A DNA stretch of 64,000 nt from Gelidibacter gilvus (lineage in GTDB: Bacteria > Bacteroidota > Bacteroidia > Flavobacteriales > Flavobacteriaceae). Where the stretch lies: positions 868,001 to 932,000 of the forward strand of contig NZ_SDDZ01000001.1 of NCBI RefSeq assembly GCF_004115975.1, given 5' to 3'. Of this stretch, positions 7,944-16,327 are shown piece after piece. The notes beneath the pieces were generated by a model. It was not told the origin of the DNA. It was given only the letters and a program-made list of their open reading frames with translations, and made no database searches. The number at the start of each line of letters is the position of its first letter. The first letter of the stretch is position 1. Made by a program: the position numbers and the translations under genes.

Positions 7944-10055
7944 ATGAAGAACTTCTTCTTAATTGTTTTTGTCAGTTTTCAACTCAATAGTTTTGCTCAG
8001 AATATTAAAATTTACGAAAAGCCTCCTGTTTTTATAGGTTGTGAAGATCAAACGATTGAAAATTTAAAAACTTGCTTTAATAATAAGCTTAACCAGTATA
8101 TTTTCGAAAACTTTAAAGTGTCTCATGAAGTCGCTGACGACAGTTATAAGGGTAATGTGCAAGTCCTTTTTGAAGTTGACAAAGAGGGCCATGTTAGCGT
8201 CGTTTATGTTGATGCTATTTATGATGCGCTAAAGGATGAAACCAAACGGGTATTCCAATCTTTGCCAAAAATACAGCCTGGAACTTATAATGGGAAACCT
8301 ACGTTTTATCAATATTCTTTGACCATTAAAATTCCTTTGGTTGATCCCGTACTCATGATAAATGCTGATTCCGCAGAACAGGACAACCTGAAGAAGTTTG
8401 TGGATCTTAATGAGATTGTTTCCAATGAGTTTGATAGCATCACCAAGAACATCAGCAAATATCAAGGTCTGGAATATACGAGTCAGTTAAACATTCCCTT
8501 CACCCATCAATACTATTCGCGTTTTGATGCCAATATGAACGGTTTGGGAACAAACAGTCATACGGCAGCAAAACCATTTGTTTATGAGGAAGTTGCGCGA
8601 TATTATGATTTTAAGGCTGAAAAAGAGGCGCTTGTAAAAGGTTCGGACGGATGGTGGAGCAGAAAATTATGGGATGAGCATTTAGTTCAAATTCAAGGTG
8701 AGGATTATTGGTTTACCATTGATCCGGTTTTTGATTTGCAGGTGGGTAAAGATGTGGATGCCGATTTCAATACTACTTTCAACAATACCCGAGGTATAAA
8801 CATACAAGGAGGCTTGGGCAAGAAGTTCAGTTTTTCTACTTCTGTCTTTGAAAGTCAAGGAAGGTTTGCCCAATATTATAACCAATATGCCGAAAGCTTA
8901 AAAGCTTTTGGTCCTGATCCAGCCATTGTTCCGGGTAGGGGCATAGGCAAACGATTTAAGGAAGATGCCTATGATTATCCGGTTGCTGAGGCGTATTTGT
9001 CTTATTCTCCCGTAAATTTCATCAATGTTCAATTTGGCCATGGCAAGAATTTTATAGGAGATGGGTATCGCTCTTTATTCCAAAGTGATGTGGCTGCATC
9101 GCAGACCTTTCTAAAATTAAACACCAATTTCTGGAAAATTAAGTATACCAATACTTGGATGTGGCTTAGGGACGTGCGCGACGCAGTAGTTGAGGACAAA
9201 GCGTTTTTGACCAAATACATGGCCAATCATTATTTGAGCTGGAATGTATCCAAACGCCTCAATATCGGGCTTTTTGAGTCGGTAATGTGGACCGATACCA
9301 ATGGCAGAGGTTTTGATATCAATTACCTCAATCCCATCATTTTTTTCAGAGCTATTGAGTTCGAAGCTGGGCAAGGTTCAGGTAATGCAATTGTCGGTGC
9401 TTCTGCAAAGTATAAATGGAACAACAAAGTCAACTTGTATGGACAGTTTATCTTGGATGAATTTTCATTGAGTCATGTAAAAGCAGGTGATAAAAGTTGG
9501 AAAAACAAATTTGGATACCAATTGGGAGCCAAGTATTACGATGCATTTAAGGTTGATAATTTAATGTTGCAATTAGAATATAACCAAGTAAGGCCATATA
9601 CTTATTCCCATAACACCATCGTGAATAATTATGGCCATAGCAATCAACCAATGGCACATTTATGGGGTGCCAACTTTAGGGAATTTATCATTATTGGCCA
9701 TTATAATTATGAGCGATGGTTTGCTGATGCCAAATTTATATTCGGGACACGTGGTTTAGATTTTAATGATGGCACCGATAATTATAGTTATGGCGGAGAC
9801 ATTTACAGAAATTACAATGAACGGCCTTTTGATACGAATGTAAAGATTGGCCAGGGCAATAAAACCACAACTTTTAATGCCGAATTGCAAGCGGGTTATA
9901 TCATTAATCCGGTTAGTCATTTAAAAGTGTTTACGAATATCAGTTTTAGGAATTTTAACCCAGAAGCCAATACAGAAACAACTTTTAAAAACAGTACTAC
10001 TTGGTTTAATCTGGGGGTCAAAACTGATTTATTTAATTGGTACTTCGATAATTAA
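7944..10055 (+). CDS. remB: RemB-like gliding protein: TonB-C-like domain fused to a Wzi/RemB-type outer-membrane barrel
   Basis: A 703-residue secreted protein. Residues 1-19 form a signal peptide ending SFAQ. Residues ~22-135 resemble the TonB-C domain of the two preceding genes (PPVFIGCE, LKTCFNNKL, VLFEVDKEGHVS, LPKIQPG). The remainder is beta-barrel-like with aromatic-rich strands, resembling gliding protein RemB and capsule-assembly Wzi proteins (for example INVQFGHGKNFIGDGYRSL). RemB was described in Flavobacterium johnsoniae near sprA as needed for full motility, which agrees with this location. The first in-frame codon is TTG at 7932, but the ATG at 7944 starts the signal peptide directly. 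The 3' end is copied four times downstream. The remB name is inferred from domain order and context. Confidence 0.75.
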   Translation: MKNFFLIVFVSFQLNSFAQNIKIYEKPPVFIGCEDQTIENLKTCFNNKLNQYIFENFKVSHEVADDSYKGNVQVLFEVDKEGHVSVVYVDAIYDALKDETKRVFQSLPKIQPGTYNGKPTFYQYSLTIKIPLVDPVLMINADSAEQDNLKKFVDLNEIVSNEFDSITKNISKYQGLEYTSQLNIPFTHQYYSRFDANMNGLGTNSHTAAKPFVYEEVARYYDFKAEKEALVKGSDGWWSRKLWDEHLVQIQGEDYWFTIDPVFDLQVGKDVDADFNTTFNNTRGINIQGGLGKKFSFSTSVFESQGRFAQYYNQYAESLKAFGPDPAIVPGRGIGKRFKEDAYDYPVAEAYLSYSPVNFINVQFGHGKNFIGDGYRSLFQSDVAASQTFLKLNTNFWKIKYTNTWMWLRDVRDAVVEDKAFLTKYMANHYLSWNVSKRLNIGLFESVMWTDTNGRGFDINYLNPIIFFRAIEFEAGQGSGNAIVGASAKYKWNNKVNLYGQFILDEFSLSHVKAGDKSWKNKFGYQLGAKYYDAFKVDNLMLQLEYNQVRPYTYSHNTIVNNYGHSNQPMAHLWGANFREFIIIGHYNYERWFADAKFIFGTRGLDFNDGTDNYSYGGDIYRNYNERPFDTNVKIGQGNKTTTFNAELQAGYIINPVSHLKVFTNISFRNFNPEANTETTFKNSTTWFNLGVKTDLFNWYFDN

Positions 10056-10898
10056 CCCTAATTCCTGCGCAGGCAGGAATCTCCTGTACATAGGCGAAAT
10101 CTTTTTATTAATCACTTGGTATTCATTAGTTCTGTTAGTCACTTAAAGGTATTTGTGAACTTCATTCCAGAAGCCAATACAGAAACAACTTTTAAAAACA
10201 CTACTATTTGGTTTAATCTTGGGGTCAAAATTGATTTATTCAATTGGTATTTTGATAATTAGCCCTAATTCCTGCGCAGGCAGGAATCTCCTGTACATAG
10301 GCAAAATCTTTTCATTAGTTACTTGGTTTTCATTAGTTCTATTAGTCATTTAAAGGTATTTGTGGACTTTATTCCAGAAGCCAATACAGAAACAACTTTT
10401 AAAAACACTACTACTTGGTTTAATCTTGGGGTCAAAACTGATTTATTCGATTGGTACATAGATAATTAACCCTAATTCCTGCGCAGGCAGGAATCTCCTG
10501 TACATAGGTGAAATCTTTTTATTAATCACTTGGTATTCATTAGTTCTGTTAGTCATTTAAAGGTATTTGTGAACTTTATTCCAGAAGCCAATACAGAAAC
10601 AACTTTTAAAAACATTACTACTTGGTATAATCTTGGGGTCAAAACTGATTTATTCAATTGGTACTTTGATAATTAACCCTAATTCCTGCGGAGGCAGGAA
10701 TCTCCCGTACATAGGCGAAATCTTTTCATTAATTACTTATTTTTTTTAATCCTATTAGTCATTTAAAGGTTTTTGTTAACTTCATTTCAGAAGCCAATAC
10801 AGAAACAACTTTTAAAAACACTACTACTTGGTTTAATCTTGGGGTCTAAACTGATTTATTCTAACAAGCCATAATTTCTGCGAAGCCAGGAATCTCAT
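10056..10898 (+). repeat. 207-bp tandem array: four decaying copies of the remB 3' end plus an inverted repeat
   Basis: Units begin at 10056, 10263, 10470 and 10677 (spacing exactly 207), with a partial fifth inverted repeat near 10867-10898. Each unit has an inverted repeat, ATTCCTGCGCAGGCAGGAAT or a close variant, then ~40 bases, then ~125 bases matching the last coding part of remB (9910-10055) with a ~12-15 base deletion. Because 207 is 69 codons, the RemB frame is kept: units 1-3 encode the RemB C-terminus again (PEANTETTFKN...WFNLGVK), each ended by a TAA or TAG equivalent to remB's. Unit 4 is one base short and carries frame-breaking changes. The copies resemble one another more than they resemble remB. 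No separate gene is supported here. Confidence 0.95.
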
Positions 10899-11082
10899 GA
10901 GTAAAAGCTGATTCATTTTCTTGAGCCCTATTTTTTAAAGATAGAATAGGCAAAAAAATGAGGGTCATCACCATTAGGTCTTGATTATGTGGTTCGAGAT
11001 TTATAAATATTAGCGTAACACCGTGTCTCCCGTCGGCAAAAAACCAAAAACCATATTGAAATTTAATTATTCATTAATTGAA
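10899..11082. other. Intergenic remainder before cyoE
   Basis: No gene seen. A weak hairpin (CCTATT / AATAGG, about 10927-10950) lies here without a clear T-run. The sequence after it shows no open frame with codon use like the neighbours. Confidence 0.5.
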
Positions 11083-11113
11083 TTGCTCAAAACCAATTTT
11101 CAAAGTATCTTTG
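11083..11113 (+). promoter_or_regulatory. Promoter of the cytochrome oxidase assembly operon
   Basis: TTG at 11083-11085, a 20-base spacer and TATCTTTG at 11106-11113 match the Bacteroidetes consensus; the predicted leader to the TTG start at 11148 is about 30 bases. Confidence 0.7.
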
Positions 11114-11147
11114 CACTCGCATTTAAAAGCGACAAATACAACACCGA

Positions 11148-12041
11148 TTGGCAACAACAAATTCTTCTTTACCAAGGGTCTCAGTTATTTCTGATTTTAA
11201 GGAAATAACGAAAATGAGATTATCATTGAGTGTTGTGTTCTCAGCAATAGCTGGGTATTTGTTGGGTGCCACAACCATTGAGGTTAGTACTTTGATACTA
11301 TTGGCGTTTGGTGGCTATTTTATGGTTGGTGCTTCTAACATCTATAATCAAATTATTGAGCGCGATTTGGATGCACTTATGAGCCGCACCAAGAACAGGC
11401 CCATTCCTGCGGGACGCATATCGGTCAACTCGGCCCTTATAATGGCTGTCATCTTTACGATTCTTGGGATTGCCACACTTTACATCATCAATCCGCGAAC
11501 CGCCATGTATGGCGCCATATCCATATTTTTATATACCAGTGTTTATACGCCATTAAAGACAAAAACTCCATTATCTGTTTTCGCAGGTGCTATTCCAGGC
11601 GCAATTCCTTTTATGTTGGGTTGGGTTGCCGCACGAAATGCTTTCGGAATTGAACCGGGAACATTGTTCGCCATACAGTTCTTTTGGCAGTTTCCTCATT
11701 TCTGGGCTATTGGGTGGTTCTTATTTGACGATTACAAAAAAGGTGGATTTTACATGCTGCCAACTGGGAAACGGGATAAAGGCACAGCCACACAAACCAT
11801 AATGTACACCATTTGGACGGTTTTAATATCTATCATTCCTGTGTTTGGCTTCACAGGAGATTTGAAATTATCTATTGTTGCAGCCATAATAGTCTTTGCA
11901 ATAGGTTTGGGAATGATCTATTTCGCGTTGCAATTGTTTGTGAAAAGAACCGAGCTAGCGGCAAAACACCTTATCTTGGCGAGTGTGATATATATTACCC
12001 TATTACAGATTGTTTACGTTGCAGATAAATTTATAAGATAA
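11148..12041 (+). CDS. cyoE: Protoheme IX farnesyltransferase (heme O synthase)
   Basis: An inner-membrane UbiA-family prenyltransferase that farnesylates heme B to heme O for heme-copper oxidases. The 297-residue product has about nine hydrophobic segments. The first Asp-rich motif is NxxxDxxxD (YNQIIERDLDALMSRTKNRP), the second is DDYKKGGFYMLP. I keep the TTG start at 11148, because DFKEITKMRLSLSVVFS is conserved N-terminal sequence and lies partly upstream of the first ATG (11214). The gene is followed after one base by a subunit III gene, so it heads an oxidase operon. Confidence 0.95.
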   Translation: MATTNSSLPRVSVISDFKEITKMRLSLSVVFSAIAGYLLGATTIEVSTLILLAFGGYFMVGASNIYNQIIERDLDALMSRTKNRPIPAGRISVNSALIMAVIFTILGIATLYIINPRTAMYGAISIFLYTSVYTPLKTKTPLSVFAGAIPGAIPFMLGWVAARNAFGIEPGTLFAIQFFWQFPHFWAIGWFLFDDYKKGGFYMLPTGKRDKGTATQTIMYTIWTVLISIIPVFGFTGDLKLSIVAAIIVFAIGLGMIYFALQLFVKRTELAAKHLILASVIYITLLQIVYVADKFIR

Positions 12042-12042
12042 T

Positions 12043-12624
12043 ATGGATTTTACAGAAGGAACCTTTGAGGAGAAAAATAATAGGGCGAAAAAGATGATGC
12101 TTTGGTTTGGTATCGTTTCGCTCATCATGTCATTTGCGGGTTGGACCAGTGCCTTTGTTGTGAGCAGTACAAGAGAAGATTGGATTAAGGATTTTCAATT
12201 GCCAAATGCCTTCATCGTCAGTACGGTTATGGTAGTGTTGAGCAGTGTGACATTTATGTTGGCACAAAAAGCCATCAAAAGCAACCAAAGACAGTTGACA
12301 ACAACTTGGCTTATGGCGACCTTAGTGTTGGGAATTGCATTTATTACGAACCAGTTTTTGGGCTTCCAACAGATCATTGATATGGGCTATAATTTTACTG
12401 GACCTACCAGTAATGTGACCATGTCTTATATTTATTTAATTGCGATGGTGCATATTGCTCACGTGATCGTAGGACTTGTTTGTATTTTAGTCGTAATTTA
12501 TAATCATTTTAAACAGAAGTATACCGCTACGGATATGGTCGGCTTTGAACTCGCTGCCACATTTTGGCATTTTATTGATATTCTGTGGGTCTATCTCTTT
12601 TTATTTTTATATTTTGTAGGATAA
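12043..12624 (+). CDS. Cytochrome c oxidase subunit III, short form
   Basis: A 193-residue five-helix membrane protein of the heme-copper oxidase subunit III family. The C-terminal FWHFIDILWVYLFLFLYFVG is the family signature (WHFxDxxW). The protein is the length of a quinol/cytochrome oxidase subunit III lacking the first two helices of the mitochondrial form. It starts one base after the cyoE stop, so the two are co-transcribed. A second, longer subunit III follows; Bacteroidetes commonly have this pair. The catalytic subunits I and II are not in the window. Confidence 0.9.
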   Translation: MDFTEGTFEEKNNRAKKMMLWFGIVSLIMSFAGWTSAFVVSSTREDWIKDFQLPNAFIVSTVMVVLSSVTFMLAQKAIKSNQRQLTTTWLMATLVLGIAFITNQFLGFQQIIDMGYNFTGPTSNVTMSYIYLIAMVHIAHVIVGLVCILVVIYNHFKQKYTATDMVGFELAATFWHFIDILWVYLFLFLYFVG

Positions 12625-12726
12625 TTGGCGGTAAATTTTGTTACGATTTACTTACCAACTACAGTAAACATTGTTTATAGTGTTTCAAAATTCAATAAGG
12701 ATGTTTCTTTAGATGAATAAATTGAT

Positions 12727-12734
12727 TATTTTTG
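12727..12734 (+). promoter_or_regulatory. Possible -7 element before the second subunit III gene
   Basis: TATTTTTG matches TAnnTTTG perfectly 35 bases before the ATG at 12770; no clear TTG lies at the -33 position. Confidence 0.45.
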
Positions 12735-12769
12735 TGCAACTTTTTAAACTAAAAAACTAATCACTACAT

Positions 12770-13747
12770 ATGGATTCGACTGTCGTGAACACTAGTGCCG
12801 AAAACAAGCGTTGGGGCGGAGGTATAGAACCTTTAAAAGCGAGTTACGGTAAAATGATGATGTGGTTTTTCCTCACTTCAGACTCATTAACTTTTACTGG
12901 GTTCTTAGCAGCCTACGGCTTCTCAAGATTTAAATTTGCCGATTCTTGGCCAATAGCAGACGACGTATTTACGCACGTACCTTTTATTCACGGTAACTAT
13001 CCAATGATTTTCGTGGCCTTCATGACCTTCATTTTGATCATGTCTTCTGTGACGATGGTATTGGCAGTGGATGCCGGTCATCGTATGGATAAAGCCAAGG
13101 TAAGTTTATATATGTTTTTGACGGTTTTAGGAGGTTTTGTCTTCTTAAGTTCTCAAGCATACGAATGGACAACTTTTATTAAAGGTGGTTATGGCGCTGT
13201 TGGAACTCATGGTGGAAATATCATCCATTTTGTGGATGCAGATGGTGAGCGTGTGGCGTTAAAGGATTTCGCTATTGCTGAGTCTACTGAACGTACCCAA
13301 CATACAAATAAAGATGGGCTCTGGTTTTCAGGAGAAAAAGCCCTGACAAGTTTTACTTTTGAAGAAGTTCTTGCTGGATTTGAAGCAAACCCTGGAGTGT
13401 TTGTAAGAACGACATATACTGCTGAGGATGGTCATAAAACGGTTTTATCCCGTAGCGAATCACTCAAAGAATTACAAACTAAAGGAAAGAATGTTGTAGA
13501 AGGTGCCAACTTGATCCAAAACGAATACGGTCCACCTTTATTTGCAAACTATTTTTTCTTCATCACAGGTTTCCACGGATTTCACGTGTCAATCGGAGTG
13601 ATGTTGAATATTATTGTTTTCTTTAACGTCCTTATAGGAACTTACGAACGAAGAAGAAGTTACGAAATGGTCGAAAAAGTCGGATTGTATTGGCATTTCG
13701 TTGATTTGGTTTGGGTATTCGTATTTACATTCTTCTACTTAGTATAA
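12770..13747 (+). CDS. Cytochrome c oxidase subunit III with a large internal soluble insertion
   Basis: A 325-residue membrane protein with the same C-terminal family signature (YWHFVDLVWVFVFTFFYLV) and GFHGFHVSIG helix as subunit III proteins. Between the third and fourth helices it carries about 105 mostly hydrophilic residues (roughly 130-240, after SQAYEWTTFI and before LFANYFFFITGF) that are absent from the shorter neighbour. The insertion is rich in charged residues and should sit at one face of the membrane; its role is unknown to me. It precedes a subunit IV gene by 22 bases, so the two likely form an operon. Confidence 0.88.
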   Translation: MDSTVVNTSAENKRWGGGIEPLKASYGKMMMWFFLTSDSLTFTGFLAAYGFSRFKFADSWPIADDVFTHVPFIHGNYPMIFVAFMTFILIMSSVTMVLAVDAGHRMDKAKVSLYMFLTVLGGFVFLSSQAYEWTTFIKGGYGAVGTHGGNIIHFVDADGERVALKDFAIAESTERTQHTNKDGLWFSGEKALTSFTFEEVLAGFEANPGVFVRTTYTAEDGHKTVLSRSESLKELQTKGKNVVEGANLIQNEYGPPLFANYFFFITGFHGFHVSIGVMLNIIVFFNVLIGTYERRRSYEMVEKVGLYWHFVDLVWVFVFTFFYLV

Positions 13748-13769
13748 TTTTAGATAATTTATTTTGAAC

Positions 13770-14165
13770 ATGGAATCACACGCACAAGCAGAACCACATA
13801 AACTCGCAATATTTAGAGGCTATTTAAAGTTTAAGTCCAATAAACAAAAAATTTGGGGTGTATTGATCTTTTTGGCTCTAGTTACGGCTGTTGAAGTTCT
13901 TTTAGGGATATACAAACCAGAAATGTTTATGGGTCAAGTTTTGGGTATGAAGGCTCTTAACTGGATCTTTATTATTTTGACCATAGTAAAAGCGTATTAT
14001 ATTACTTGGGATTTTATGCACATGAGAGATGAAACCGCAAGTCTAAGACGTATGGTTGTGTGGACAGCAGTCTTTCTGATTTCTTATTTAATCTTTATCC
14101 TTTTACAAGAAGGAGACTACATTGAGTATGTCTTTTCAACAGGTTTTGTAAAGACCGATTTTTAA
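13770..14165 (+). CDS. Cytochrome c oxidase subunit IV (bacterial type)
   Basis: A 131-residue protein with three predicted membrane helices and the conserved AYYITWDFMHMRDE motif seen in bacterial cytochrome c oxidase subunit IV. It is a small accessory subunit thought to help assembly or stability of the oxidase. I use the ATG at 13770; the TTG six bases upstream is in frame but less likely. It follows the long subunit III closely and is followed by a strong terminator, which marks the end of the subunit operon. Confidence 0.88.
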   Translation: MESHAQAEPHKLAIFRGYLKFKSNKQKIWGVLIFLALVTAVEVLLGIYKPEMFMGQVLGMKALNWIFIILTIVKAYYITWDFMHMRDETASLRRMVVWTAVFLISYLIFILLQEGDYIEYVFSTGFVKTDF

Positions 14166-14213
14166 AGTCTCCCTTTCTAGCAGAATAGTAGGATTTAAGT
14201 GTTAAACATACAT

Positions 14214-14242
14214 AAAAAGACGGTTATATGAACCGTCTTTTT
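14214..14242 (+). terminator. Intrinsic terminator, T-run shared with a promoter element
   Basis: AAAAAGACGGTT (14214-14225) / AACCGTCTTTTT (14231-14242) with a 5-base loop. The T-run leads directly into TATTTTTG. Confidence 0.85.
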
Positions 14243-14250
14243 TATTTTTG
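14243..14250 (+). promoter_or_regulatory. Predicted -7 element fused to the preceding terminator
   Basis: TATTTTTG, a perfect TAnnTTTG, begins on the last T of the terminator stem and would start the SCO operon with a ~70-base leader. No TTG is visible at the right distance upstream. Confidence 0.45.
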
Positions 14251-14326
14251 CACTTATGTAATTCAGCGTGTATTTATTGATTAAATATGCATAATTGAAG
14301 AGTCTTAATCATGCAAATTATTTTAA

Positions 14327-15040
14327 ATGAATAAAAAACTTGTTAAACGCTATTCAGTTCTTATTGTCCTGTTTTTTCTGCCAGTAGCGTTTCTTTTGAT
14401 GCTTTATCCAGCAAAGCATAATTATATTGCGCTCGATACTATAAAGGAAAATGTTCAGGATATTACTGCAGTTAGTGATTTTGAACTTCAAGACCACATC
14501 ACCGTATTGGCTTTTTTTGGAAAAACCCCTTTAGCGAGAGCCACAGCGGCATCTAATTTGAAGGAATTGATCTATAACAAGTTCAAGGGTTTTAAAAGAT
14601 TTCAGATTGTTGCCATTATGTCTCCTGAAGCAAAATCTGATCTTCCAGCACTTAAGAAAGAAATTGAATCTCATGAAGATCTCAAATATTGGCATTTTGT
14701 TTTTTTAGAAGACGATGAGATACAGCAGATTTATGGTAGTTTAAAATCGGACTTTCCATTGGATGATAACCTTTCCTCCTCTAGAGTGTTTATTGTTGAT
14801 GCCGACCTCAACCAACGCGGTCGTTTGGATGATAGAACAGATAAGGAAAGAGAGAAAAATGCTAATGTATACGATTTGGCGTCATACGATTGTGTGGAAG
14901 TCGCTATAATAAAGAATAAAATGAGTGAAGATATACGCGTGTTGTTTACAGAATATAGAGAGAAACGCAAGGGAAATTTTAACTCTTCAACACGGCGTGC
15001 TAACGAATTAAAAGGAATTACCGATGAGCAAAAAGACTAA
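14327..15040 (+). CDS. Membrane-anchored SCO/thioredoxin-fold-like protein lacking the cysteine motif
   Basis: A 237-residue protein with an N-terminal membrane anchor (about 8-28) and a soluble domain outside the cytoplasm. Order of elements looks like a thioredoxin fold: ITVLAFFGKT where SCO has its CxxxC strand-turn, a central FKRFQIVAIMSPEA strand, and VFIVDADLNQRGRLDDR like the SCO beta-hairpin. No Cys is present at the copper-binding site, and the only Cys (in YDCVEV) is elsewhere. It overlaps the true SCO gene by 17 bases, indicating joint translation and a likely shared role in oxidase copper-site assembly. The fold assignment is my inference; otherwise it is a hypothetical protein. 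Confidence 0.65.
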   Translation: MNKKLVKRYSVLIVLFFLPVAFLLMLYPAKHNYIALDTIKENVQDITAVSDFELQDHITVLAFFGKTPLARATAASNLKELIYNKFKGFKRFQIVAIMSPEAKSDLPALKKEIESHEDLKYWHFVFLEDDEIQQIYGSLKSDFPLDDNLSSSRVFIVDADLNQRGRLDDRTDKEREKNANVYDLASYDCVEVAIIKNKMSEDIRVLFTEYREKRKGNFNSSTRRANELKGITDEQKD

Positions 15041-15782
15041 TTATTCTTATGTAGGAGTGTCGTTTATCATACTTCTGTTTGGAATTTACTTTGTTCCAAA
15101 AATTATTGACCGGATCAGTAATAAGGATGTTGTAAGGGATGAAAGTAGAAGTGAGGACATTAATCTGAATCCAAAAAAAAGACCAGGAAACCTATCCGAT
15201 TTACAATTTATTGAAATCAATGAGGTTAGAAAGAAAGTGCCTGAATTCAGTTTTACAGATCAAAATGGAAATACTGTTTCCAACAAGGATTATGAAGGAA
15301 AAGTATATGTACTTGAATTCTTTTTCACAACTTGTCCAAGCATTTGCCCAAAAATGAATGCCAATATGGTTGAAATCCAAAATGTATTTTCAAATGAAAA
15401 GGATTTCGGCATTGCATCGTTTTCCATAACGCCACATATCGACACTCCAGAAGTATTGAAAACATACGCAGATAGCAATGGGATAACAAGCCCTAATTGG
15501 CATTTGATGACTGGAGATGTTGATGAAATCTATAAATTGGCCAATGAAGGCTTCTACCTTTATACTGCCAAAGATGAAAGCGTAGATGGTGGGTTCGAGC
15601 ATTCGGGTAATTTTGCGCTCATTGATAAAAATGGTTTTATCAGATCGAGATCTGATGTTCAAGGGAGCCCAATAATCTATTATAACGGAATGATTTCAGA
15701 AGAAGAAAAAGTGGATGAAGAGGGTATGGAGCAGCAGATCACATGGTTAAAACAAGATATTGCTAAGTTGTTAAAGGAATAA
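15024..15782 (+). CDS. SCO1/SenC family copper chaperone
   Basis: SCO proteins deliver copper to the CuA centre of cytochrome c oxidase. The 252-residue product has an N-terminal membrane anchor (about 9-27), then a thioredoxin-like domain with the metal-binding CPSIC motif (Cys104 and Cys108) and the distal His193 in GGFEHSGNF. DTPEVLKTYADSNGI is also typical. It overlaps the preceding Cys-less paralogue-like gene and is joined to the next gene by TAATG, so three or four genes form one translational unit. Confidence 0.93.
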   Translation: MSKKTNYSYVGVSFIILLFGIYFVPKIIDRISNKDVVRDESRSEDINLNPKKRPGNLSDLQFIEINEVRKKVPEFSFTDQNGNTVSNKDYEGKVYVLEFFFTTCPSICPKMNANMVEIQNVFSNEKDFGIASFSITPHIDTPEVLKTYADSNGITSPNWHLMTGDVDEIYKLANEGFYLYTAKDESVDGGFEHSGNFALIDKNGFIRSRSDVQGSPIIYYNGMISEEEKVDEEGMEQQITWLKQDIAKLLKE

Positions 15783-16327
15783 TGGAAACTATCAATAGAG
15801 CAGCAGAAAAAAAATACAACAAATGGATTGTCATACTATCCATTGCCATCCCATTGATTGTAGGGGCACTGTTTGGTGTCAACTTAAGAGATCTAGGTTT
15901 TGATGTGCAACCATTGACGTTCTTGCCGCCAATTTATGCGACTATTAATGGCTTGACCTCCTTACTTTTAATTGTTGCCTTTTTGGCCATTAAAAACAAG
16001 AACATCACGCTTCATAAAACTTTGATGACTACCGCGATAGGCTGTTCAATTGTGTTTTTAATGATGTATATTGCGTATCATATGACTAGTGATTCTACAT
16101 CTTATGGAGGTGAAGGTGTCTTAAGATATGTCTATTTTTCCGTTCTCATTTCCCATATATTATTATCAATTATAATCATTCCATTTGTACTGATTACTTA
16201 TGTACGTGCCATCACCAATAATATTGAGCGCCATAAGAAGATAGCACGTATTACATTTCCAATATGGTTATATGTTGCGATTTCCGGAGTGATTGTTTAT
16301 ATTATGATTTCACCTTATTATGTCTAA
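15782..16327 (+). CDS. DUF420 family membrane protein
   Basis: A 181-residue protein with five predicted membrane helices and the DUF420 pattern: PFLPPIYATINGLTS-like first helix, LHKTLMTTA, MYIAYHMTSDSTSYGGEG, and HKKIARITFPIWLYVAISGVIVYIM. Conserved His residues in these helices suggest heme or metal contact. Related small proteins (CtaM/YozB type) support cytochrome oxidase maturation in Gram-positive bacteria, which agrees with the position between SCO and other oxidase genes. Start ATG shares a base with the SCO stop codon. Confidence 0.88.
   Translation: METINRAAEKKYNKWIVILSIAIPLIVGALFGVNLRDLGFDVQPLTFLPPIYATINGLTSLLLIVAFLAIKNKNITLHKTLMTTAIGCSIVFLMMYIAYHMTSDSTSYGGEGVLRYVYFSVLISHILLSIIIIPFVLITYVRAITNNIERHKKIARITFPIWLYVAISGVIVYIMISPYYV

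Noticed and set aside
10056-10898. Possible CRISPR array or satellite
   Set aside because: Units are contiguous and 207 bp long with no alternating unique spacers, and they derive from the remB coding end.
11023-11208. Plus-strand ORF overlapping the cyoE start
   Set aside because: It spans the cyoE promoter and early coding region in another frame and has no recognisable domain.
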